From: DATLFI01 sp035524895
Lineage (GTDB): Bacteria; Acidobacteriota; Thermoanaerobaculia; Multivoradales; Multivoraceae
Length of the DNA: 30,431 nt
Assembly (NCBI GenBank): GCA_035524895.1
Contig: DATLFI010000272.1
Location: forward strand, 1 to 30,431
Direction of reading: 5' to 3'
Shown here in pieces: positions 9,012-16,524 of the stretch; position 1 is the stretch's first letter; each line of letters begins with the position of its first letter. The translations under genes and the position numbers were made by a program. The notes under the pieces were generated by a model that was given only the letters and a program-made list of their open reading frames with translations, was not told where the DNA came from and searched no databases.

Positions 9012-9178
9012 CGTCGGGTCCGGTGCTCGAAGCCGATCGGAGCGAGGGAGGGGGACCCCCACGAGAGCTACCGCCAGCCCCTGGGCGGTCCGGGAAGGCG
9101 CCCCTTCGGTAACGGCCTCCCGAGTCTCGACATTTCCTCAGTCCCGACTGGCAGGGGCACTCGGCAGCAGCGCGCACC

Positions 9179-10741
9179 ATGGCACTCGAACAGAAGCTCT
9201 CCCTGAGGCTGTCGCAGAGACTGGTGATGACACCGTCTCTGCAGCAGGCCATCAAGCTTCTGCAGATGACCCGGTTGGAGCTGGAGGGCGTCCTGTCCCA
9301 GGAGCTCGAGGAGAACCCGGTCCTCGAAACCTCCTCCGAACCCGAGGACACCGAAGAAGAGGGGCAGGAGAGCCCGGCGGAGCCGGAGGCACCTGCCGAG
9401 CCCGCCGAGGAATCGGCGATGGACGAGATCGACTTCGAGGCCTACTTCGACGAGTACCTCGACAGTCCCGAGTACGCCCCGTCGATGACGACGGAGATGC
9501 GCGAGGCTGTGCCGATCGAGAACACGCTGACCGAAGAGCCGGACCTCTACGATCACCTCCGCTGGCAGTTGCAGATGATGGAGCTCTCGCCCCGGCTGTG
9601 CGAGATCGCCGAATCGATCATCGGCAACCTGAACGAGGACGGCTTCCTGGTCGCAAGCCTCGAGGAGATCCAGCTGTTGGGCGCCGAGCCCGGCGAGGCC
9701 GAGGCCTACAGGCGAGCGCGTGCAATCTTCGACGAGAGTCTGCGCGCGAATGGCAGCCCGCCGTCCGCCGACCGCGCTGCCCTCACGGCAGATGCTCCAC
9801 CGGTGCCCGGCTACGAGCGAGGCGAAGTCGAGCAAGCTCTCGAAATCGTGCGTGGCTTCGACCCGCCGGGGATCGCGTGTCGTGACCTGCGAGAGAGCCT
9901 GATGTCCCAGCTCGCGGCCCGCGGCGAGCGAGAGACGCTTGCGTATCGGCTCGTCGCCGAGGACTGGGAGCGGGTGCTCCGGCGACAGTTCCCGCAGATC
10001 GCGAAGGACTACGGCGTGCCGCTCGCGGAGCTCGAGGACCCGGTGGGGGTGATCCGCACTCTCGAGACGCGCCCCGGGCGCCGCTACGGCGGGCAGCGGA
10101 CCCAATACGTCGAGCCCGACGTCAGCGTTGTCAGGGTCGGCGACCAGTACGTCATCCAGCTCAACGATGACGGTCTGCCGCGATTGCGGGTGAGCCGGGC
10201 CTACCGACAGATGTTGCGGGAAATGCGTCGCGAGGGCAGGCAAGCCGAGGCGCAGCAGTTCCTCAAGGACAAGATGCGTTCGGCGGTGTGGCTGATCAAG
10301 AGCCTCGATCAGCGGCAGCGAACGATCTACAAGGTCGCGGACTCGATCGTGCGCCAGCAGGGAGGTTTTCTCGATCGTGGCATAGAGCACCTGCGGCCGA
10401 TGGTGCTGCGCGACGTTGCCGAGGACATCGGCATGCACGAGTCCACGGTGTCGCGCGTGGTCTCCAACAAGTACATCCATACGCCCCGCGGCCTGTTCCC
10501 GATGAAGTTCTTCTTCCACAGCGGGATCGACCGGGATCAGGGCGAGGACATCTCCTCCCTGACGGTCAAGCGGCGCCTCAAACAGATGATCCAGGAGGAA
10601 GAACCCAAGCGGCCGCTGTCCGACTCCGAGCTGATGCGCCGCCTCAACGAACAGGGGATCCACATCGCCCGGCGCACCGTCGCCAAGTACCGCGACGAGC
10701 TGGGCATACCCTCGTCCACCGACCGCAAGCAGGTGTTCTAG
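9179..10741 (+). CDS. rpoN: RNA polymerase sigma-54 factor RpoN
   Basis: The 520-residue product has all three sigma-54 regions. Region I spans residues 1-50 (LSLRLSQRLVMTPSLQQAIK, then ELEENPVLE). An acidic, Glu/Pro-rich region II follows at about 51-110. The core-binding and DNA-binding region III ends in the RpoN box ARRTVAKYR at 497-505, which contacts the -24 element. An HTH segment, DVAEDIGMHESTVSRVV, lies before it. Sigma-54 requires an AAA+ activator; none is encoded in the window. The position between lptB and hprK is the conserved one known from proteobacteria, but the hpf gene often found after rpoN is absent. The 167-bp upstream region contains a GGGGGACCCCC palindrome and no clear promoter. 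Confidence 0.97.
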   Translation: MALEQKLSLRLSQRLVMTPSLQQAIKLLQMTRLELEGVLSQELEENPVLETSSEPEDTEEEGQESPAEPEAPAEPAEESAMDEIDFEAYFDEYLDSPEYAPSMTTEMREAVPIENTLTEEPDLYDHLRWQLQMMELSPRLCEIAESIIGNLNEDGFLVASLEEIQLLGAEPGEAEAYRRARAIFDESLRANGSPPSADRAALTADAPPVPGYERGEVEQALEIVRGFDPPGIACRDLRESLMSQLAARGERETLAYRLVAEDWERVLRRQFPQIAKDYGVPLAELEDPVGVIRTLETRPGRRYGGQRTQYVEPDVSVVRVGDQYVIQLNDDGLPRLRVSRAYRQMLREMRREGRQAEAQQFLKDKMRSAVWLIKSLDQRQRTIYKVADSIVRQQGGFLDRGIEHLRPMVLRDVAEDIGMHESTVSRVVSNKYIHTPRGLFPMKFFFHSGIDRDQGEDISSLTVKRRLKQMIQEEEPKRPLSDSELMRRLNEQGIHIARRTVAKYRDELGIPSSTDRKQVF

Positions 10742-10872
10742 AGGCCCGGCTCGCGGCCGCGAGGCCGACGGCGAGGATCACGCCCCGACAGTGCACTCCC
10801 ATGGCACGGCGTCGAACGCGAGCTGCGGCGACGCAGCTCCGATGACAAGCTGGTCGGCCCCGGACCTAACCC

Positions 10873-11859
10873 ATGCCTGACAAAGAACGCTTCGTCCTGG
10901 TCTCCGAGCTGCTCGGCGAAGAGCTGTCCAGGCTCGGTCTCGAAGTCCTGTGCGGCGAGTCGCGTCTCACCAATCACATCCTCAACCCGCGGGTGCAGAA
11001 ACCGGGGCTCGCCTTCGCGGGCTACTACGACTACATCAAGCCGGGCCGGGTGCAGATCATCGGCGAGAGCGAGACCGCCTATCTCGAGACGCTCCCGGCG
11101 ACCGAGCGCCAAGGACGGCTACAGACGATCACCGCGATGCCGATCCCGGCCTTCGTGATCACCAAAGGCATCGCACCGCTGCCGGAGTTGCTCGAGCTGT
11201 GCCGCGAGCGCGAGGTGCCGCTGCTCGCGTCGACCGCCCTCTCCTCCGAGGTGATCAAGGAGATCAGCTTCTTCCTCGAGGAGCATCTGGTCCCCAGCAC
11301 CCAGATCCACGGCGTGCTCCTGGAAATCTATGGCCTCGGCGTGCTGTTGATCGGCCGGAGCGGGGTAGGCAAGAGCGAGTGCGCGCTCGATCTGATCAGC
11401 CGCGGGCACAGCCTGGTGGGCGACGATCGCGTCACCGTCAAGCGCTACCCGTACGGCGAGCTCATAGGCTACTGCGAGGAGCCGCTGCGCTACCACATGG
11501 AGCTGCGGGGCATCGGGATCATCAACGTCAAGGACCTCTTCGGCCTCGCCGCGGTGCGCCAGCGCCACTCCATCGACCTGGTGATCGAGCTCGAACCTTG
11601 GCAGGACGGTCGGGCATACGACCGGCTGGGCCTCGACGAGACGCTGTTCGAGATCCTCGAAGTGCCCTGCCCTTACATCCGCATGCCAGTAGCCACCGGG
11701 CGCAACCTGTCGATCCTGGTCGAGATCGCAGCCCGCAACCACGTCTTGAAGCTCGAGGGCCACCACTCCGCGCGCGAGTTCGCCCGCGCGCTCGAGCAGC
11801 AACTCCAGGAGAACCGGCGCAACTCGCAGCGGTCGAGGCGCAGCGCGGTCAAGGGATGA
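10873..11859 (+). CDS. hprK: HPr kinase/phosphorylase
   Basis: The 328-residue product phosphorylates and dephosphorylates HPr on Ser46. Its N-terminal domain (RLTNHILNPRVQKPGLAFAG) is typical of the family. The catalytic domain has His146 in TQIHGVLLEI, Walker A GRSGVGKS at 161-168 with Lys167, and the signature ELRGIGIINVKDLFG. The family length is about 310-330. The target Ser46 is present in HPr encoded 1.3 kb downstream, so the pair is internally consistent. The stop overlaps the ATG of rapZ. A 131-bp gap separates it from rpoN; no clear promoter or ribosome binding site was found there. Confidence 0.97.
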   Translation: MPDKERFVLVSELLGEELSRLGLEVLCGESRLTNHILNPRVQKPGLAFAGYYDYIKPGRVQIIGESETAYLETLPATERQGRLQTITAMPIPAFVITKGIAPLPELLELCREREVPLLASTALSSEVIKEISFFLEEHLVPSTQIHGVLLEIYGLGVLLIGRSGVGKSECALDLISRGHSLVGDDRVTVKRYPYGELIGYCEEPLRYHMELRGIGIINVKDLFGLAAVRQRHSIDLVIELEPWQDGRAYDRLGLDETLFEILEVPCPYIRMPVATGRNLSILVEIAARNHVLKLEGHHSAREFARALEQQLQENRRNSQRSRRSAVKG

Positions 11860-12806
11860 CGAACGAGACGCCATCGACCGACCGTCGCGTCCGGATGGTG
11901 CTCATCACCGGCCTCTCGGGATCCGGCAAGAGCAGCGTTGCGAAATGCTTCGAGGACCTCGGCTACTACTGCCTCGACAACCTGCCGGTGGCGCTCCTGC
12001 GCCCAGTGCTCGAGGATCCAGCGCGCTACGTGGAGGGTGCGCAGCGCATCGCGGTGGTCGCGGACATCCGCGCGCCGCACATGGCGTCGAGCCTCCCGGC
12101 GATGATCCGAGGAATCGATCGAAGCCGCCTCGACCCGTTCCTGCTCTTCCTGGACACCACCGACGAGGTTCTGATTCGGCGGTACTCGGAGACGCGCCGC
12201 CGCCATCCCCTCGGTGCCGACGGGTCGGTTCTCGAGGCCATCGAGCGGGAGCGTTCGCAGCTCCAGGATCTGCGTGGCCTCGCCGACCTGGTTCTCGACA
12301 CCACCGAGCTCACCATCCACGACATCCGAGCGCGGGTCTTCCGTGAGTTCAGTCCAGAGCGGTTCGCGCGCTCCCAGCTGACGATCTCGCTCGTGAGCTT
12401 CGGCTTCAAGCGTGGAATACCGTACGGTTCGGACATGATCTTCGATCTGCGCTTTCTTCCCAATCCCTACTTTCACGATGAGCTTCGCGATCAGTCTGGC
12501 CTGGATCGCCCGGTGCTCGACTTCCTGGAACAGGAGACCGACTTTCAGGAAGTGGCTTCTCGCTTGGGCGACCTGCTCGACTATGTCTTGCCGCGCTTCG
12601 TCGCGGAACATCGCTCCTACTTGACGATCGGCATCGGCTGCACGGGAGGCCGGCACCGCTCGGTGGCGATGGTGGAGCGGCTCGCGCGCCGGCTGCAAGG
12701 ATCCGACTGGACGATTCGTAAGCTGCATCGGGACATCGCGCGCGAGAGCGCCGGCGGGCCCGGTCCCGGACCGACCGAGCCAGAGATGGTCGAGCTTCCG
12801 CAATGA
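11856..12806 (+). CDS. rapZ: RapZ/YvcJ-family nucleotide-binding protein (RNase adapter)
   Basis: With ATG 11856 (overlapping the hprK stop) the product is 316 residues. It has Walker A GLSGSGKS at 19-26, a Walker-B-like VVADIRA, and the conserved C-terminal part SFGFKRGIPYGSDMIFDLRFL followed by IGCTGGRHRS starting near residue 261. In E. coli RapZ senses glucosamine-6-phosphate and guides RNase E to the GlmZ sRNA; in Bacillus YvcJ binds nucleotides. Which role holds here cannot be seen, and no GlmZ-like RNA was recognised. A Pro/Gly/Glu-rich tail (PGPGPTEPEMVELPQ) follows the family core. It overlaps the next gene by four bases. Confidence 0.95.
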   Translation: MTNETPSTDRRVRMVLITGLSGSGKSSVAKCFEDLGYYCLDNLPVALLRPVLEDPARYVEGAQRIAVVADIRAPHMASSLPAMIRGIDRSRLDPFLLFLDTTDEVLIRRYSETRRRHPLGADGSVLEAIERERSQLQDLRGLADLVLDTTELTIHDIRARVFREFSPERFARSQLTISLVSFGFKRGIPYGSDMIFDLRFLPNPYFHDELRDQSGLDRPVLDFLEQETDFQEVASRLGDLLDYVLPRFVAEHRSYLTIGIGCTGGRHRSVAMVERLARRLQGSDWTIRKLHRDIARESAGGPGPGPTEPEMVELPQ

Positions 12807-13219
12807 TCGGCAAGCTGATCCTCTCCCACGGTGGCCTGGCCGAGGAGCTCCTGCGCACCGCCGAGCGCATCGCCGGCCCGCTGCAAGGCTTCCGGGCTCT
12901 CAGCCTGAGCTGGGACGAGGGCAGCGAGGAGGCGAAGAGGCGGATCCGGCACGAGCTGAAGGAGCTCGACCAGGGCGAGGGAGTGCTGATCCTGGCCGAC
13001 ATGTTCGGCGATACGCCGTGCAACGTCGCGGTCTCGATGCTGGAGCCGCACCGAGTCGAGCTGGTGAGCGGCATCAACCTGCCGCTGGTGGTTAGGCTGG
13101 CGTGCCCGGGAGCCCCGCAAACCCTCGACGCGCTCGCCCACTGGGCGGTGACGAAAGCCCAGTCGAGTGTCCGTCTGGTTACTGGCTCCGATGCCCAGGG
13201 AGAGCCCCCCTGTGGTTGA
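12803..13219 (+). CDS. PTS mannose-family EIIA domain protein
   Basis: The 138-residue protein is a stand-alone EIIA of the mannose (Man) family. The phosphorylated histidine is His9 in LILSHGGLAEELL. Further family motifs are LILADMFGDTPCN and LVSGINLPLVVRLA. In complete systems this domain takes phosphate from HPr-His15 and gives it to EIIB. No EIIB, EIIC or EIID is encoded nearby, so it is more likely a regulatory phosphate acceptor, as proposed for similar rpoN-linked clusters. ATG 12803 overlaps the rapZ stop by four bases, and its own stop overlaps the start of ptsH. Confidence 0.93.
   Translation: MIGKLILSHGGLAEELLRTAERIAGPLQGFRALSLSWDEGSEEAKRRIRHELKELDQGEGVLILADMFGDTPCNVAVSMLEPHRVELVSGINLPLVVRLACPGAPQTLDALAHWAVTKAQSSVRLVTGSDAQGEPPCG
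13197..13204 (+). promoter_or_regulatory. Ribosome binding site deciding the ptsH start
   Basis: AGGGAGAG lies seven bases before GTG 13212. Together with the residue numbering (His15 and Ser46 fall at their canonical positions) it favours GTG 13212 over the earlier in-frame ATG 13191 and GTG 13167. Confidence 0.65.
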
Positions 13220-13481
13220 GCGGGAGCTCGAGCTGGTGAACGACTTGGGACTACACGCACGCGCCGCTGCCAAGTTCGTGCACCTGGCCAGCCAGTTCCC
13301 GTGCAGCGTCGAGGTCGAGGTCGACGGCACGCGGGTCGACGCCAAGAGCATCCTCGGTCTGCTCCTCCTGGCCGCGCCGGTCGGGACGCGCCTGATCGTC
13401 CGCTGCGACGGCGAGCAGGAGTCGGAGGCGATCGGTGCGCTCGCGGATCTGATGGCGGGGCGGTTCGGAGAGGCATCGTGA
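13212..13481 (+). CDS. ptsH: Phosphocarrier protein HPr
   Basis: Starting at GTG 13212 the product is 89 residues, the normal HPr size. His15 lies in NDLGLHARAAA and accepts phosphate from enzyme I. Ser46 lies in DAKSILGLLLLAA and is the target of HPr kinase. Both fall exactly at the canonical positions, so the protein appears fully functional in both phosphorylation modes. The start overlaps the EIIA gene by eight bases and the stop overlaps ptsI by four, giving a tightly coupled EIIA-HPr-EI unit. With no EIIB/EIIC in the window its role is probably signalling. Confidence 0.96.
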   Translation: MVERELELVNDLGLHARAAAKFVHLASQFPCSVEVEVDGTRVDAKSILGLLLLAAPVGTRLIVRCDGEQESEAIGALADLMAGRFGEAS

Positions 13482-15238
13482 CCGCGGTCGGCGCGGCGCT
13501 GGTGTTTCGCGGCCGCGGAGTCTCGGACGGGGTGGCGATCGGAACCACCGCGCTGCTGCAGAGTCGCGACCACGAGGTGTTCCGGTTCCCGGTGGCCGAA
13601 TCGGCGATCGAGGACGAGGTCGCCCGCTTTCACGAGGCCGTGGCGCAGACACGACGCGAGATCCAGCGGACCGGCGAGCAGGTGCGCCGCCAGGTCGGCG
13701 AGGACCTGGCTGGAGTGTTCGACGCCTACGACCTGATCCTGTGCGACGAGCTCTATGCCGGCGCGATCGAGACGTGCATCCGAACCGATCAGGTCAATGC
13801 CGAGTGGGCGGTGCATCGCACCGCGACCGCGCTGGGCGAGCGGTTCGCCCGCATCGAGAGCGAACACCTGCGGGAACGGGGCGACGACCTGCGCGACGTG
13901 ACCCGCTACCTGTTCCGGGCGCTCCAGGGAATCTCGCATCACGAGCTTTCGGAGATCGCGGGAGGGGTGATCGTGATCGCGGACGAGCTGACGCCGTCGG
14001 AGGCGCTGCGCCTCGGGCGTCAGGGTATCGTCGGCCTGGCGCTCGAGGGGGGAGGGCCCAACTCCCACACCGCGATCGTCGCGCGTGCGCTCAGCCTGCC
14101 GCTCATCGTCGGTGTCGGTCCGCTCGGAGACTCGCTGCGAGACCGTCAGGTGGCCGTGCTCGATGGTCGAGACGGCACACTGATCATCGAGCCGGATGCA
14201 GCCACATTGGAGCGCTACCGTGCCGAGCAGCGAGCGCTCACGGTCTTCACCGAATCCCTAGCCCGCGACCGGGACCTCCCTGCGGTGACCCTCGACGGTG
14301 CGGAAGTGGAGCTGCTCGCGAACATCGAGTTCCCCGACGAGATCGCGGAAGCTCGACGCTACGGAGCGCGGGGCATCGGGCTCTACCGCAGTGAGTTCCT
14401 CTACATCGAGAAGAGTCCGAACCTGCCCTCCGAGGACGAGCACTGCGAGCTGTTCCGTACCATGCTGGAGCAGCTCGCGCCGCACCCAGTGATCGTGCGT
14501 ACCTTCGATCTGGGAGGTCGGAAGCTCGCACGAGAGGTGATGGACGTCGACGAGGAGAACCCCAGCCTGGGCCTGCGCGGCATCCGACTCACGCTCGCTC
14601 GGCCCAAGATCTTTCGCACGCAGCTTCGCGCGCTGTTCCGGGCGGCGGTGCACGGCGACCTCTGGATCATGGTGCCTCTGGTGTCCTGCATCGAAGAGGT
14701 CCGGCAGTTCCGCGAGTTCTGCAAAGACGTGGTGAGCGAGCTGGCTCGAGAGGGAGTGGCGCATCGAGCCGAGGTGCCGCTCGGCGCCATGGTCGAAGTG
14801 CCTGCTGCCGTGTGGATCGCCGACCACCTCGCTCGCGAGCTCGACTTCCTCTCGATCGGCACCAACGACCTGATCCAATACACCCTGGCGGTGGACCGCA
14901 GCAACGAGCACGTTGCGTCGCTGTACCAGCCGCTCCACCCCGCGATCCTGCATGCGCTGCGGCGAGTGGCGGACGCGGGAGCAGACGGCGGCGCGCGCAT
15001 CTCTGTTTGTGGCGAGATGGCAGCCAATCCGAGATATGCGCCGGTGTTGGTCGGTGCCGGCTTGCGCCACCTCTCGATGTCACCCTTGTCGATCCCGCTG
15101 GTCAAGGACGCCATTCGCCGCCTCGACGCGGCGGCAGCGCGCGAGCTGTACGACGATTGTCTACGCCTGTCTTCCGCTTCCGAGATCGAGTCGCGGCTGG
15201 CCCAATGGGAGTCCTCGCTAGCACTCTCCGGAAGCTGA
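13478..15238 (+). CDS. ptsI: Phosphoenolpyruvate-protein phosphotransferase (PTS enzyme I)
   Basis: From GTG 13478, overlapping the ptsH stop, the product is 586 residues. Enzyme I autophosphorylates with PEP and passes the phosphate to HPr. Parts visible are: the N-terminal HPr-binding domain (FRGRGVSDGVAIG at the start); the swivelling domain with active-site His197 in GGPNSHTAIVAR; and the PEP-binding barrel with GLYRSEFL, RTFDLGGRK, NPSLGLRGIR, GTNDLIQYTLAVDR and the active Cys511 in ISVCGEMAA. The active-site context reads GGGPNSH; GG[RK]TSH is more common, a small deviation. The frame continues upstream over ptsH but without family similarity. It is the last gene of the hprK-to-ptsI run. 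Confidence 0.96.
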   Translation: MTAVGAALVFRGRGVSDGVAIGTTALLQSRDHEVFRFPVAESAIEDEVARFHEAVAQTRREIQRTGEQVRRQVGEDLAGVFDAYDLILCDELYAGAIETCIRTDQVNAEWAVHRTATALGERFARIESEHLRERGDDLRDVTRYLFRALQGISHHELSEIAGGVIVIADELTPSEALRLGRQGIVGLALEGGGPNSHTAIVARALSLPLIVGVGPLGDSLRDRQVAVLDGRDGTLIIEPDAATLERYRAEQRALTVFTESLARDRDLPAVTLDGAEVELLANIEFPDEIAEARRYGARGIGLYRSEFLYIEKSPNLPSEDEHCELFRTMLEQLAPHPVIVRTFDLGGRKLAREVMDVDEENPSLGLRGIRLTLARPKIFRTQLRALFRAAVHGDLWIMVPLVSCIEEVRQFREFCKDVVSELAREGVAHRAEVPLGAMVEVPAAVWIADHLARELDFLSIGTNDLIQYTLAVDRSNEHVASLYQPLHPAILHALRRVADAGADGGARISVCGEMAANPRYAPVLVGAGLRHLSMSPLSIPLVKDAIRRLDAAAARELYDDCLRLSSASEIESRLAQWESSLALSGS

Positions 15239-15518
15239 GCAGTGCCATGGACCGAGGGGGGCCATGGACGACTGTCCCGAAAGGGCCTTCCGGGCCCTGC
15301 CCCGGCCGCGCGGTGCCGAACAGGAGGGCGTCGAGTGCGGCCCACTCCGCCGCAGCCTAGGGGGTGTCTGCCCACGGGCCAGGTCGAGACGCTTGCTGTG
15401 TCGGGTGTCGGCTTCGCATCGCCACCGAGAGCCAAACGGCTGATTCTGAAGAGCTTCCGTCGACAGGCCGACAAAGCTCGGGTCGGGCCGCTCGGACGGC
15501 TTCGGAGTACAATCAGGC
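15239..15518 (+). other. 280-bp intergenic region after ptsI
   Basis: No supported gene is seen. The nine bases GCCATGGAC occur twice (from 15244 and 15261). A six-pair hairpin AGGGCC-TTCCG-GGCCCT at 15282-15298 follows ptsI by about 45 bases and could help end transcription, though it lacks a T-run. The right end carries the TACAAT element described separately. Confidence 0.5.
15508..15513 (+). promoter_or_regulatory. Possible -10 element TACAAT before the lipoprotein gene
   Basis: TACAAT ends five bases before ATG 15519, the spacing expected if transcription starts at or next to the start codon. No ribosome binding site and no good -35 box are seen. The same hexamer sits similarly close to lptC/A at 6030. 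Confidence 0.35.
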
Positions 15519-16484
15519 ATGCTCCAACGCAACCGGTCTCGACGCTTCGTCGCGGCGGTATTGGCTTGCTGCGGTCTGGCAGCACTCGGCTGCTCCGGAA
15601 GCAGCCCCGAAGCCGCGCTTCCTCCGCAATCGCTGGTGATCCAGCGTCCCGCGGAGCCTGCACCACCCGCCGTCGAACCGCTCGAGCGCGCGGCGGCTCC
15701 GGCCGATGGGAGCGCGGTCGCCACACCGGCCGAGGGCCAACCGACCGCAGCTCCCGTGGCGCCGCCGCCTCCGATCGTCGCTGCGCCCAGGGCCTCGAGC
15801 TCAGCGCGCCAGAGCGGCGATGACACGGTGGTGGTGGTCGATCGCTCGGACGAGGCGGGCCGCGAGGACATGGCCGCTGTACTGCGTGGTCTCTCGCGTC
15901 AGGAGCGCGAGCGTCGCCAGAAAACGCCGCCCGCTCGTTTGGTGCTGACCGACGAGAACCTGTCCGCCAGCGCCGAGGGCGCCCGTGTCACTTTCAGTGG
16001 ACCCGCTGTCGCCGCCACGCGACCTGACGGGGCTCCGGAGCGCGAGCCAGGCTTCCCGGACGATCTCGAGGAGGGAGCGGAGGAGGAGCGCTACTGGCGC
16101 TCTCGGACCTTGGAGGTTCGCCAGCGCTGGCGGCGCGCCCACGACGAAGTACCGCGTTTAGAGGACGAGGTCGAGCAATGGCGCACCGCGTTCTACGCGG
16201 AGGACGACCCGGTACGTCGCGACCGCCAGGTCAAGCCACTTTGGGATCGCGCGCTCGATCGCCTGCTTCAGTCTCGCGACGAGGTAGTCCAGGCTCAGGA
16301 GGATCTCGAGCTACTCCTCGAAGAGGGCCGGGCGGCTGGGGCGCTGCCGGGTTGGCTGCGCGAGGGCATCGAGCTCGAGCCGGCGCCGAGCCTCCAGCCG
16401 CCGGAGGGCGAGGGCCTAGAAGAGACGGATCCCGAAGAGCCCATCACGGTCGAGCCGCTCTCGCGCGAGCCTCCCGCTCGCTGA
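15519..16484 (+). CDS. Putative proline-rich lipoprotein of unknown function
   Basis: I do not recognise the family of this 321-residue product. It begins with a basic stretch (RNRSRR), a hydrophobic segment and AALGCSGS, giving a likely lipidation site at Cys25, although the -3 position is Ala and not the preferred Leu. Residues 26-95 are Pro/Ala-rich and low in complexity, as in a tether. The rest is highly charged and probably helical, with a likely coiled coil around residues 185-270 (RYWRSRTLEVRQRWRRAHDE onward), and ends in an acidic Pro/Glu-rich tail. It lies 40 bp upstream of miaB, perhaps co-transcribed. A role at the envelope is inferred only from the signal sequence. Confidence 0.7.
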   Translation: MLQRNRSRRFVAAVLACCGLAALGCSGSSPEAALPPQSLVIQRPAEPAPPAVEPLERAAAPADGSAVATPAEGQPTAAPVAPPPPIVAAPRASSSARQSGDDTVVVVDRSDEAGREDMAAVLRGLSRQERERRQKTPPARLVLTDENLSASAEGARVTFSGPAVAATRPDGAPEREPGFPDDLEEGAEEERYWRSRTLEVRQRWRRAHDEVPRLEDEVEQWRTAFYAEDDPVRRDRQVKPLWDRALDRLLQSRDEVVQAQEDLELLLEEGRAAGALPGWLREGIELEPAPSLQPPEGEGLEETDPEEPITVEPLSREPPAR

Positions 16485-16524
16485 GTCTGGCACTACGCAC
16501 TCGGACGGAGCCGGAGTTCGCGGG

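Noticed and set aside
9149..9178. A possible sigma-54 promoter (TGGCAGGGGCAC) before rpoN
   Set aside because: The spacing between the GG and GC elements does not fit the -24/-12 rule.
10950..11855. An N-terminal extension of rapZ over hprK
   Set aside because: The extra 300 residues are out-of-frame translation of hprK; RapZ similarity begins at ATG 11856.
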